DNA from: JAYFNU01 sp034933305
GTDB taxonomy: Bacteria > Bacillota > Clostridia > Oscillospirales > Ruminococcaceae
Length of the DNA: 38,505 nt
Assembly (NCBI GenBank): GCA_034933305.1
Contig: JAYFNU010000041.1
Span: forward strand, 1-38,505
Reading direction: 5' to 3'
This document shows positions 6,994 through 15,547 of the stretch, in pieces; the first letter of the stretch is position 1; each line of letters begins with the position of its first letter. The notes under the pieces were generated by a model. It was not told the origin of the DNA and did not search any database. It saw only the letters and a program-made list of their open reading frames with translations. The translations under genes and the position numbers were made by a program.

Positions 6994-8184
6994 TTATTCC
7001 TCTTCGTCCGGCTCGTCGTCGTCCTCGTTCCGGCGGCGCCCGAACAGCCCGCGGCGTTTGCGGGGACGTTCTTCTTCCTGCTCGTCTTCGTCCTCGTCCT
7101 CGTCCTGATCCGCGTCTTCGTCTTCTTCCGAATCCTCTTCCTCGTCGTCGCCCTCTTCATCGCGGCGGCGGCCGAACAGCCCGCGGCGTTTGCGGGGGAG
7201 CTCCTCCTGCGGATCTTCCTCGCCGGCGGAAAGGGAGCGGGTGTCGTCCTCGCTGCCGCCCTGCGCGTCGTCGTCTTCCTCTTCGCGCGTCAGGCGCGGG
7301 ATGTCGATCTCGACGTCTTCCTCGTCGTTGATCTCGGGGCCGGAGATGACGACCTCGTATTTGTGCGCGCCGCGCTCCAGCACGAGCGTGTCCGCGCCGA
7401 TGCCCAGCGAGATGAGCGCCTGCTCGTCGAGCTCGGGCTCCTCGTAGGTCTGCACGCGCTTCTTGGCGTTGGCGAAGATCAGCGCGAGACTGCCACCCGC
7501 CAGGATGAGCGTGATGAGCGCCATGCAGGGAAGGCCGAAGCCCGTGAGCTGCGCGATGGAAGCCTCGAGCGATTCGCGCGCCGCGGAATTGAAGAAGCCC
7601 TCGTAGGCCATGTACAGGAACAGGCCCGCGCCCACGGCCAGCACGATCAGCATGACGGCGAATTTCCCGCGCGCCACCGTCGACATCGCCATCGGCACGA
7701 GCAGCACGCACAGCAGATACATCACCGCGATGGCGGCGAGCCGCGCGACGAGCGTCAGCGAACCGGCGCTGAAGGAGAACAGCAGCAGCGAGCCGACGCC
7801 GAGCGTCAGCACGAGCCCCAGCAGATAGACGCCGATGCCGCTGAGCAGCGCGAGCGCGACCCGGCAGCTCGCCATGGAACCGGCGGGATATCCGTACTTC
7901 GCGAGCAGATACCAGCGGTTGCTGAACATGGCGTCGAACCGCAGCGCGGCCGGCGAGAAGAACAGCGACAGCGTGGTGATCCCGAGCGCGACGATGGTAT
8001 AAACATATGCCACGCCGAGCATGTCGTTCGACAGATAATCCGCGACGATAAAGGGCATATAGCTGCCGTAGCGGCCGAGAATGGTCACGATGCCGAAGTT
8101 GAGCGCCGCCAGGATGAGCGCATAAAAGGCGATATATCCGATCGTCAGCTTAAAGCGGCGGGCATAAAAATCATACAGCGTCAT
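6994..8184 (-). CDS. ABC-2-permease-like membrane protein with acidic C-terminal tail
   Basis: A 396-aa protein. Residues 1-~240 contain about six hydrophobic helices, beginning MTLYDFYARRFKLTIGYIAF, arranged like an ABC-2 permease with N-terminus inside. Residues ~255-396 form a soluble, highly charged tail of long Asp/Glu runs interrupted by two copies of PRKRRGLFGRRR. I chose the ATG at 8184, which overlaps the upstream stop by 4 bp (ATGA); an in-frame GTG at 8208 would lie inside the upstream gene, and AAGGAGG (8199-8205 on the minus strand) can serve the ATG. The preceding gene encodes a pseudo-ABC ATPase, so the pair may form an ABC-like membrane complex without its own ATP hydrolysis. 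I recognise no named family. Confidence 0.85.
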   Translation of the reverse strand: MTLYDFYARRFKLTIGYIAFYALILAALNFGIVTILGRYGSYMPFIVADYLSNDMLGVAYVYTIVALGITTLSLFFSPAALRFDAMFSNRWYLLAKYGYPAGSMASCRVALALLSGIGVYLLGLVLTLGVGSLLLFSFSAGSLTLVARLAAIAVMYLLCVLLVPMAMSTVARGKFAVMLIVLAVGAGLFLYMAYEGFFNSAARESLEASIAQLTGFGLPCMALITLILAGGSLALIFANAKKRVQTYEEPELDEQALISLGIGADTLVLERGAHKYEVVISGPEINDEEDVEIDIPRLTREEEDDDAQGGSEDDTRSLSAGEEDPQEELPRKRRGLFGRRRDEEGDDEEEDSEEDEDADQDEDEDEDEQEEERPRKRRGLFGRRRNEDDDEPDEEE

Positions 8185-10622
8185 ATGCCTCTGAGGACCT
8201 CCTTGCACGCGATTTCAAAGCTCTTTTCGTCGAGGACGATCGAGCGGTGATCGGCGCCGTTCGCGATCGCGTCCTTCAGCAGCGCGTCGAGATCGACGTC
8301 GCCTTCGTGCTTGCGCAGCAGATATACGAGGTTCCCGTTGGAGAGCGCCGAGATGTCAGGATATTTCTTCACGAAAAATTCGACCGTCGCATCGGGCGAA
8401 GTGCTCGTGAAGGACATGATGCCGAGGCAATAGGTGTCGAGGAAGGACTTGTAAGTGTCGTCGAAGACGATCCGTCCGCCGCGCAGCGCGATGACCCGGT
8501 TGGCGACCGCCGCCATGAGCGCGTTGCCGCAGCTCGCGAGCAGCACGCCCTTCCCCTCGCCCGCCAGCTTCGCGAACACGCGCCGGGCGATCGTTTCCTC
8601 GCCGCGGCCGATGCGGAACTGCGGATCGTTGAGAATGACGCAGCCGATGTACGGATTGAGCGCCGCCGACACGAGCAGCAGGAAGATGCGCTTGTTGTAG
8701 GTCAGATCCTGCGTGTTCTCGTACTCGATGTCGCCGAGCCCGAGCTGCGACAGCAGCACGCCGAGGCGCTCCTCGGGATCCTCGTCGTCCTCGAGCGGAA
8801 CATGCTGCTGGGTCATCAGAAGATAGTCGATGCTCGCCGTATCGGGCGGCAGCATCTCGTCGCCGCCGATGTACAGCGCATCGCGGAAATCGCCGTCGGG
8901 CGTTTCGCTCAGCTCGACGTCCTCATCGCCCGCGTCGCACAGCCCGCCGATCTCCTTCGCGAGCACGTAGGCCGCGAGCGGCACGTCACTGATGAGCGCG
9001 GCGCAGCTGCCGTCGTGCAGCGCGAGCGACGCTTTTTCATACATGTGATAGGGCGTTCCGCCCTGTTTGAGCAAATAGAGCTCCGACGTCATGCGCCCCG
9101 TGCGAAGGCAGACGCCCTCGTGCTCCTCGGCGAGATTGTTGTCGGTGAACACCTTGCTGTAGCTGTTGCTCAGGACCGAGCGGCTCATTTCCTCCGCCAC
9201 CTGGAACACCTCGGCGGTATCCTGCGGCAGCGTCTGCGTCGCCGCGACGGTCTCGATGGCCTCCGCGGGCGCCTGTGCGGCGTCCGGCGTGCCGGCCGGC
9301 TGCGGCTCAAAGGTCACGGCGCCCTGCGCCGGCTGCGGGGGGACCGATGCCGCCGGAACGGACTGCGCGAGGGAATCGAACCGCGCGAACGTGTCGTCCG
9401 CGGCGTCCTGCGCCGGGACCGGCTGGGCGGCGGGCTGTTTCATTTCAAAGACGGGGCCGGCGGTCTGCGCCGCTTCCGCGGCCGGCGTTGCTACCGCTGT
9501 CTGCGGCCCGAAAGAGGGTACCGCTTCGGCGGTCTGCGGCCGGACGTCGGCGGTCTGCGCCGTTTCCGCTGTCTGCGGCCCGAAAGAGGACGCCGCTTCG
9601 GCGGTCTGCGGCCGGACGTCGGCGGTCTGCGCCGCTTCCGCGGCCTGCGGCCCGAAAGAGGGCGCCGCTTCCGCTGCCTGCGGCCGGACGTCGGCGGGCT
9701 GCGCCGTTTCCGCTGTCTGCGCCCCGAAAGAGGGCGCCGCTTCGGCGGTCTGCGCCGTTTCCGCGGCAGGTTCCTTGATGTTGAGATATTGTCCGAAGAC
9801 CTTGTTGATGTCGAAGGAAGCGGCCTGCTTCGGCTCCGCGTCGCGGTGCTGCTTTTCATAAGCGGCCGTAAAAGAATTCTCCTGCGGCGTATACGCCGGG
9901 GAAGAAAACGAGCCGAACTCGTAATTTTTCAAAAAATCGGGGAGCTCGTAGGCCGGCTGTTCCGTGGGGGCGACAGGCTGTGTCGCGGGGGCGACAGGCT
10001 GCGTCACGGGGGCGACGGGCTGTGTCACGGGGGCGACGGGCTGCGTCATGGGGGCGACGGGCTGCGCCGCGGGGGCGACGGGCTGGGATGCCGGTTCCGT
10101 CTCGGGATAAGCGCCGTAGGGCGCGTAGGGCTGCGGATAGGTCGGGTAGGCGGGCACATACGGCTGCGGCGCGTACGGCTCATACGGCGCATACGCCGGA
10201 TAGGAAGCGGGCGCTTCGTACGGCTGCTGCGGCGCATAAGCGGGCGCGGGCTGCGCATAATCGGGGACGGGCGCATAAGGCGCCTGTCCGGGATAGACGG
10301 GCGTCTGCCGCGTTTCCTGCGCGGGCGCGTAGGGCGCGTACGGCGCATAGGGAACAGCGGGCGGGGTGTATGGCTCCGCCGGCGTATAGGGCACATAGGG
10401 ACCATATGCAGACGGCTGCGCAGGATACGCCGGATACCCCTGCCCCGGCGCATAGGCCGGCGCGGCGTACGGGTTGTCCGGATATCCGTAGGCAGCGGGG
10501 GCATAGGGGGCGTCTTCCTTTTCCTGCTGTCCCGCTTCCGGCGCTGCGTACAGCGGCGGTTCACCGTTATTCTGCAAATACGGATAGTATGGCGTTTTGT
10601 TTTCGTCGAACTTGTCTGCCAT
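8181..10622 (-). CDS. Low-complexity protein with degenerate ABC-ATPase-like domain
   Basis: An 813-aa protein. Residues 1-~185 are Pro/Tyr/Ala-rich (many YAP/YAPY units). About 185-230 are 7-aa repeats (TQPVAPV type), and about 285-390 hold four 24-aa repeats containing SFGPQTAETAQTADVRPQ; a disordered linker reaches ~470. Residues ~510-735 follow the layout of an ABC ATPase: SLALHDGSCAALISDVPL falls where Walker A should be but lacks GxxGxGKS/T; LTYNKRIFLLLVSAALNP replaces the LSGGQ region; CVILNDPQF replaces a Walker B LDEP; LLASCGNALMAAVANRVIAL replaces the H-loop region; GGRIVFDD follows. The ABC comparison is my manual alignment. Catalysis looks lost. There is a good promoter upstream, and the gene is coupled by ATGA to the membrane protein. 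Confidence 0.85.
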   Translation of the reverse strand: MADKFDENKTPYYPYLQNNGEPPLYAAPEAGQQEKEDAPYAPAAYGYPDNPYAAPAYAPGQGYPAYPAQPSAYGPYVPYTPAEPYTPPAVPYAPYAPYAPAQETRQTPVYPGQAPYAPVPDYAQPAPAYAPQQPYEAPASYPAYAPYEPYAPQPYVPAYPTYPQPYAPYGAYPETEPASQPVAPAAQPVAPMTQPVAPVTQPVAPVTQPVAPATQPVAPTEQPAYELPDFLKNYEFGSFSSPAYTPQENSFTAAYEKQHRDAEPKQAASFDINKVFGQYLNIKEPAAETAQTAEAAPSFGAQTAETAQPADVRPQAAEAAPSFGPQAAEAAQTADVRPQTAEAASSFGPQTAETAQTADVRPQTAEAVPSFGPQTAVATPAAEAAQTAGPVFEMKQPAAQPVPAQDAADDTFARFDSLAQSVPAASVPPQPAQGAVTFEPQPAGTPDAAQAPAEAIETVAATQTLPQDTAEVFQVAEEMSRSVLSNSYSKVFTDNNLAEEHEGVCLRTGRMTSELYLLKQGGTPYHMYEKASLALHDGSCAALISDVPLAAYVLAKEIGGLCDAGDEDVELSETPDGDFRDALYIGGDEMLPPDTASIDYLLMTQQHVPLEDDEDPEERLGVLLSQLGLGDIEYENTQDLTYNKRIFLLLVSAALNPYIGCVILNDPQFRIGRGEETIARRVFAKLAGEGKGVLLASCGNALMAAVANRVIALRGGRIVFDDTYKSFLDTYCLGIMSFTSTSPDATVEFFVKKYPDISALSNGNLVYLLRKHEGDVDLDALLKDAIANGADHRSIVLDEKSFEIACKEVLRGI
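9500..9765 (-). repeat. Four tandem 72-bp (24-aa) coding repeats
   Basis: The sequence CGAAAGAG recurs at 9509, 9581, 9653 and 9725, exactly 72 bp apart, and the surrounding bases are largely conserved. On the minus strand each unit encodes a variant of TAEAAPSFGPQTAETAQT plus ADVRPQ. The fourth copy in protein order diverges after PSFGPQTA. The tract is in frame within the 813-aa protein and lies in its predicted disordered region. Confidence 0.9.
9960..10090 (-). repeat. 21-bp (7-aa) tandem coding repeats, TQPVAPV type
   Basis: The motif GGGGCGAC recurs with 21-bp spacing (for example, its GCGAC core starts at 9970, 9991 and 10012), giving about six copies on the minus strand of a 7-aa unit (APVTQPV and variants with Ala, Met or Thr). 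It lies between the Pro/Tyr-rich N-terminus and a non-repetitive segment (ELPDFLKNYEFGSF) of the 813-aa protein. Confidence 0.88.
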
Positions 10623-10663
10623 CCACTAACCTCGCTGATTTTAAATCTGATTTCGGTTCTGTC

Positions 10664-10693
10664 ATTATATCACAATCTTTTATAATAATTCAA
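10664..10693 (-). promoter_or_regulatory. Sigma-A-type promoter of the pseudo-ABC operon
   Basis: On the minus strand TTGAAT (10688-10693) and TATAAT (10664-10669) are separated by 18 bp in an AT-rich island that stands out from the GC-rich surroundings. It lies about 40 bp upstream of the ATG at 10622. Confidence 0.8.
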
Positions 10694-10787
10694 TTTATTT
10701 ATCATATTCGCTGACGAACCGGAGCGCGGGGAAGAAGTTTTGTTTTTTCGCCGCCGCCGCGCTCTTTTCGGCGCGGGGAAAAGATGG

Positions 10788-10793
10788 TATACT
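10788..10793 (+). promoter_or_regulatory. Possible -10 element for the DUF1893 gene
   Basis: TATACT at 10788-10793 lies 60 bp before the ATG at 10854. There is no convincing -35 at 16-18 bp upstream (only TTTTCG-like sequence), so this is a weak call. Confidence 0.4.
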
Positions 10794-10853
10794 ATGCGCA
10801 TGACCGCGCGGCGCACGGCGCCGGCGCGGCGACAGAACCGGGAGAGGTATTGC

Positions 10854-11282
10854 ATGGATATCAAGACAGCGATCCGCGCGCTCGACGCGCCCGGCTGCTC
10901 GGTGGCGGCGCTGCTGCCGGACGGGCGGCTCGTCACCGACGACGGCCACAGCGTGCGGCCGCTTTTCCGTTTATACGAGCAGTACGGCGACGCGCTCGCA
11001 GGCGCTGCGGTCGCCGACAAGATCATCGGCAAGGCGGCGGCCTCGGTGCTCGCGGCGGCCGGCGTGCGGGAGGCGTTCGCCTATCTCATGAGCGAGACGG
11101 GCCTCGCCTTCCTGCTGCGCAGCGGCATCACGGCCTCCTACGCCGAACTCGTGCCGTTCATCGAAAACCGCGCGGGCACCGACTTGTGCCCGATGGAAAA
11201 GACCGTCGCGGACTGCGACGATCCCGCCGCGTGCGTCGCGCGCATCGCGGAATTTATCCGCAGCACGCCGTATCCCGGCTGA
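10854..11282 (+). CDS. DUF1893 family protein
   Basis: A 142-aa cytoplasmic protein beginning MDIKTAIRALDAPGCSVAAL. The order GRLVTDDGHSVRPLFRLYEQ, AGAAVADKIIGKAAASVL and ENRAGTDLCPMEKTV fits DUF1893, a small alpha/beta family for which a cytidine-deaminase-like fold has been reported; its reaction is not established. I use the ATG at 10854, which has GGGAGAGG about 7-14 nt upstream and matches the family's N-terminus; the reading frame extends further upstream but that part is Arg-rich and lies across the AT-rich promoter zone. LepA is encoded downstream but has its own promoter, so the two need not be functionally linked. Confidence 0.82.
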   Translation: MDIKTAIRALDAPGCSVAALLPDGRLVTDDGHSVRPLFRLYEQYGDALAGAAVADKIIGKAAASVLAAAGVREAFAYLMSETGLAFLLRSGITASYAELVPFIENRAGTDLCPMEKTVADCDDPAACVARIAEFIRSTPYPG

Positions 11283-11289
11283 GTTTCTC

Positions 11290-11319
11290 TTTACAAGCCG
11301 CCGGGCGCGCCGTTATAAT
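11290..11319 (+). promoter_or_regulatory. Sigma-A-type promoter of lepA
   Basis: TTTACA (11290-11295) and a perfect TATAAT (11314-11319) are separated by 18 bp, just after the DUF1893 stop and 32 bp before the lepA ATG. Confidence 0.85.
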
Positions 11320-11351
11320 ATCGTTATTCTCAAATCGGTACAGGGGCGAAC

Positions 11352-13151
<1,800 letters not shown>

Positions 13152-13158
13152 GCGCGCG

Positions 13159-13194
13159 CAAAAAAAGACCTGCCCGCGGGGCAGGTCTTTTTTT
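13159..13194. terminator. Bidirectional terminator between lepA and the lipoprotein gene
   Basis: A stem (AGACCTGCCC / GGGCAGGTCT) with loop GCG is flanked by an A-run on the left and a T-run on the right, so it can terminate lepA from the left and the convergent DUF4358 operon from the right. Confidence 0.93.
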
Positions 13195-13205
13195 GCGCAT
13201 GGGCT

Positions 13206-13670
13206 TCAGGCGTTCCTGATCGTTTCGAGCACGGTGTCGTTGTCCGTCGAGATGATCGCGACGATGCAGTCGCCAACTTCCGTCTCGAGGCGGTCGCTCA
13301 CGAGGACCGCCTGCTCCGGCAGATAGTTGTCCCAGCGGCGCTGGTAATTGACGAGCGACTCGCTGACGGCGTTCTTGACGGCGTCCCGCTGTCCCTGCGC
13401 GGGCACGAGCAGCAGCACCATGCAGGGGTCGAGATCGTCGTTCGACACGAGCACCGCGTAGTCCGACAGCAGCGACGTGTCGATGCCCATGACCGTCGTG
13501 ATGTAGGCGTCGTCGGGCTGGTAGAAATTCTTAAAGGGCGTTTCGCCGTCGAGCTCGAGGGCCTGGACGGCCGTCTTTGCCGCGGCGGGGTCGACCGGCT
13601 TTTCGCCGCCGCAGGCGGTGAGCGCCAGCGCGGCGCACACGAGCGCCGCGAGGATCCTGCGTGTTTTCAT
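13206..13670 (-). CDS. DUF4358 family lipoprotein
   Basis: A 154-aa predicted lipoprotein: MKTRRILAALVCAALALTAC is a type II signal peptide with lipobox LTAC (Cys20). The mature part contains YITTVMGIDTSLLSDYAVLV and a segment ending DNDTVLETIRNA, the DUF4358 pattern. In Clostridia such proteins are often encoded beside SGNH/DHHW-type acyl-transfer or esterase genes, and here the gene is coupled by an ATGA overlap to an SGNH protein. A role outside the membrane, in the same envelope process as its partner, is inferred. The family name is from recall of pattern and context. Confidence 0.82.
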   Translation of the reverse strand: MKTRRILAALVCAALALTACGGEKPVDPAAAKTAVQALELDGETPFKNFYQPDDAYITTVMGIDTSLLSDYAVLVSNDDLDPCMVLLLVPAQGQRDAVKNAVSESLVNYQRRWDNYLPEQAVLVSDRLETEVGDCIVAIISTDNDTVLETIRNA

Positions 13671-14941
13671 TGGTTTTCCTCCCCGTCCGCGCGCCACGCG
13701 TGGGTGCGGACGTAATACAGAATGGCTTCGTTCTTTTCCCGCGTCGGGTGGAAGCCGTCGATGAAATAGTCGTCGGGGCCCCAGCCGTCGGCGTTCTTGA
13801 GGATGGGCGCCGTGTTGAGGAACTTGACCCCGATGTCGGCGCACATCTTCGCGAGATAGTAATTGTAGTGGTTGATCTTCGTGTTGTTCTCGGCGTCGGC
13901 GCCGCGCAGGTCGTAGTCGTGGATGACCGGGAAGACGCTCTGGACGATGACGTCGGTGCCGGGGCTGCCCGCGAGGATGTCCCCGATGAGCTCCTTATAG
14001 TACTGCGCGAATTCCTCGGCCGGCATATAGCCCACGCTGCCGATGCCCATCGTGAGCACCACGCGCGCCGGCTTGTACAGCGCGGCCGCGCCGGCGATGG
14101 TCAGGCCGCTGTCCTGCCCGTCGACGGCGACCGTCCATGTCTTCGCGAGCAGCGGGTTGATCGACGCCTTGTACCACACGTTGGCATACGGAAGGTTGCC
14201 CATCGCGGCGAGGTTCTGCGTGATGGAATCGCCGACGAAGACCGTGCCGAGCAGATAATCCTCGCCCGCGTCGGGCGTCTCGGGCAGGATGGCCGACGGG
14301 AAATAGCCGTCCAGCGAGAAGGACGCGAGATCCGCCGTCAGCGGCGAATTCTCGGTGACCGTGACGGTGCGCTTCGCGATGGCGGTGTTGCCGTTGCTGT
14401 CGGTGACCGAATAGGTCAGCGCGTAGGTCCCCGGGGTATCGGAATCGACGGCCCCGCTGACCGCGACGCGGTCGGTGATGTCGCCGTCGAAATTGTCGAC
14501 GGCGGTATAGCCGGGCTCGGCATAGGGCTCGCCGACGGCGAGCAGCATGTCGTCCGTGAACGCCAGCGTCAGCGCGGGGATCTTTTTGTCCTCGACGACG
14601 ACGGTGCGCGTTTTGCGCACCGTCAGCGGCAGCGGCGCGGGCAGCCGCAGCGCGTAGGTCACGGTGTACGTGCCGAGCCGCGAGACGTCGACGTCGCTCG
14701 TGATCACGAGCCTGTCCGACGCGTCCCGCCCGGCGATGGTCGCCCGCGCGCCTTTTTCGGTGTATTCGCCGCCGTATGTGATCGTGACTTGCGCCGCGCC
14801 GTTGAGCTCGACGGACGGCCGCTCGGCGAACACCACCCATGCGGCGAGCGCGGCCGCGAGCACCGCGGCGCCGGCGAGGATGCCGGCGATCCTCTTTTTT
14901 CTGCGCCGGGCCGCCCGTTCCGGCGTTTTTTCGTATTTCAA
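13667..14941 (-). CDS. Membrane-anchored SGNH hydrolase with Ig-like (DUF5011) repeats
   Basis: A 424-aa protein with a basic N-terminus (RRRKKR), a transmembrane anchor at about 18-40, and two Ig-like DUF5011 modules: one about 43-115 ending GTYTVTYALRL, and one about 120-200 with AVDNFDGDITDRVAVSG and GTYALTYSVTDSNGN. An SGNH/GDSL-type domain follows, with block I FVGDSITQ near 240 and block V DGFHPT near 400 supplying the expected Asp/His. It probably acts on an acyl or acetyl group of an extracellular polymer. It has a TTGACA/GATAAT promoter with an inverted repeat over the -10, and is co-transcribed with the DUF4358 lipoprotein. No MBOAT acyltransferase gene is next to it in this window. 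Confidence 0.87.
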   Translation of the reverse strand: MKYEKTPERAARRRKKRIAGILAGAAVLAAALAAWVVFAERPSVELNGAAQVTITYGGEYTEKGARATIAGRDASDRLVITSDVDVSRLGTYTVTYALRLPAPLPLTVRKTRTVVVEDKKIPALTLAFTDDMLLAVGEPYAEPGYTAVDNFDGDITDRVAVSGAVDSDTPGTYALTYSVTDSNGNTAIAKRTVTVTENSPLTADLASFSLDGYFPSAILPETPDAGEDYLLGTVFVGDSITQNLAAMGNLPYANVWYKASINPLLAKTWTVAVDGQDSGLTIAGAAALYKPARVVLTMGIGSVGYMPAEEFAQYYKELIGDILAGSPGTDVIVQSVFPVIHDYDLRGADAENNTKINHYNYYLAKMCADIGVKFLNTAPILKNADGWGPDDYFIDGFHPTREKNEAILYYVRTHAWRADGEENQ

Positions 14942-14973
14942 CTGTCGTTCCGCCTTTCGGATTCCGTATCTGA

Positions 14974-14989
14974 CACGAATATTATCGTG
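14974..14989. promoter_or_regulatory. Inverted repeat CACGA-N6-TCGTG over the -10 of the SGNH promoter
   Basis: Five-bp perfect arms (14974-14978 and 14985-14989) flank an AT-only 6-bp centre that contains most of the -10 element. The position fits a repressor operator, though a short dyad like this can arise by chance. Confidence 0.35.
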
Positions 14990-15009
14990 ATTCCCGGTCG
15001 CAATGTCAA
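14981..15009 (-). promoter_or_regulatory. Sigma-A-type promoter of the SGNH/DUF4358 operon
   Basis: On the minus strand a perfect TTGACA (15004-15009) and GATAAT (14981-14986) are separated by 17 bp, about 40 bp upstream of the ATG at 14941. Confidence 0.8.
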
Positions 15010-15029
15010 TTCCCCCGCGCGCCGGGCAG

Positions 15030-15059
15030 AAAAAAAGCCGGCGCCGGCGCCGGCTTTTT
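15030..15059 (-). terminator. Terminator after the 51-aa gene
   Basis: A self-complementary stem (AGCCGGC...GCCGGCT, built of GCCGGC repeats) has a T-run on its minus-strand 3' side (the A-run at 15030-15036). It lies just beyond the stop at 15064 and also insulates the SGNH promoter next to it. Confidence 0.88.
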
Positions 15060-15063
15060 GCCG

Positions 15064-15219
15064 TTACAGATCGTCCGCATCCTGCGTCGGCTCCTGCGGC
15101 TCGCCGCAGGGGACGCCCGTCCAGCTGCCGTTCGGGTCGAACAGGCCGCTGTCCTGTGACAGGGCGGCGGTGAGGTCCTCGACGTCGACGGGCGGCTGCT
15201 TCTTTTTCGGAAGCTTCAT
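15064..15219 (-). CDS. Small conserved-type protein, 51 aa, unknown function
   Basis: A short gene with a strong ribosome binding site (AAAGGAG, 8 nt before the ATG at 15219) and a terminator directly behind it. The product is soluble and acidic, starts MKLPKKKQPPVDVEDL, and ends with FDPNGSWTGVPCGEPQEPTQ followed by DADDL. I recall similar short clostridial proteins with a GSxTGxP...PxQDADDL ending, usually annotated as hypothetical, which supports it being real, but no function is known to me. It sits 53 bp downstream of the copZ-like gene and may be read through from it. No metal-binding motif is visible beyond a single Cys. Confidence 0.65.
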   Translation of the reverse strand: MKLPKKKQPPVDVEDLTAALSQDSGLFDPNGSWTGVPCGEPQEPTQDADDL

Positions 15220-15272
15220 AAGCACGGCTCCTTTCGGGAAGGCTGCGCTTAGTGTGCCCCGAAAAGTCCGCT

Positions 15273-15479
15273 TTATTTGACGACCGTAAACCCGGTCGCG
15301 TTGATCGCCTCGACGAGCGCGTCGGCCGAGACGGTCTTTTCGTCGTAGTCGACGACGGCGTTCTGGGTCTCGTGCGAGACCGCGGCGCTGCGCACGCCCG
15401 GCGTCGCCTCGAGGACCTTCTGCACGCGCGCGGAGCAGTGGGGGCATTCCATGCCGGAGATGAGAAATTCCTGTTTCAT
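15273..15479 (-). CDS. CopZ-like heavy-metal-associated domain protein
   Basis: A 68-aa single HMA domain, the size of bacterial copper chaperones. The metal site is GMECPHC (Cys12 and Cys15), with Glu in place of the more common Thr or Ser before the first Cys. VQKVLEATPGV and ALVEAINATGFTVVK complete the beta-alpha-beta-beta-alpha-beta fold. It presumably binds Cu(I) in the cytoplasm and passes it to the CopA ATPase encoded 68 bp upstream on the same strand. AGGAGA lies 8 nt before the ATG. No CsoR or CopY-type repressor gene is adjacent. A mercuric or other soft-metal specificity cannot be excluded from the domain alone; the CopA neighbour makes copper most likely. Confidence 0.88.
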   Translation of the reverse strand: MKQEFLISGMECPHCSARVQKVLEATPGVRSAAVSHETQNAVVDYDEKTVSADALVEAINATGFTVVK

Positions 15480-15547
15480 ATCGTTCTCCTGTAATCGATC
15501 GTTTAAATTTGATTTGTCTGGATTTAATTATTGTACAGCGCCGCGGC

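Noticed and set aside
9500..10090. Regular repeats that could suggest a CRISPR array
   Set aside because: The 72-bp and 21-bp units are in-frame coding repeats with no unique spacers, inside one long gene.
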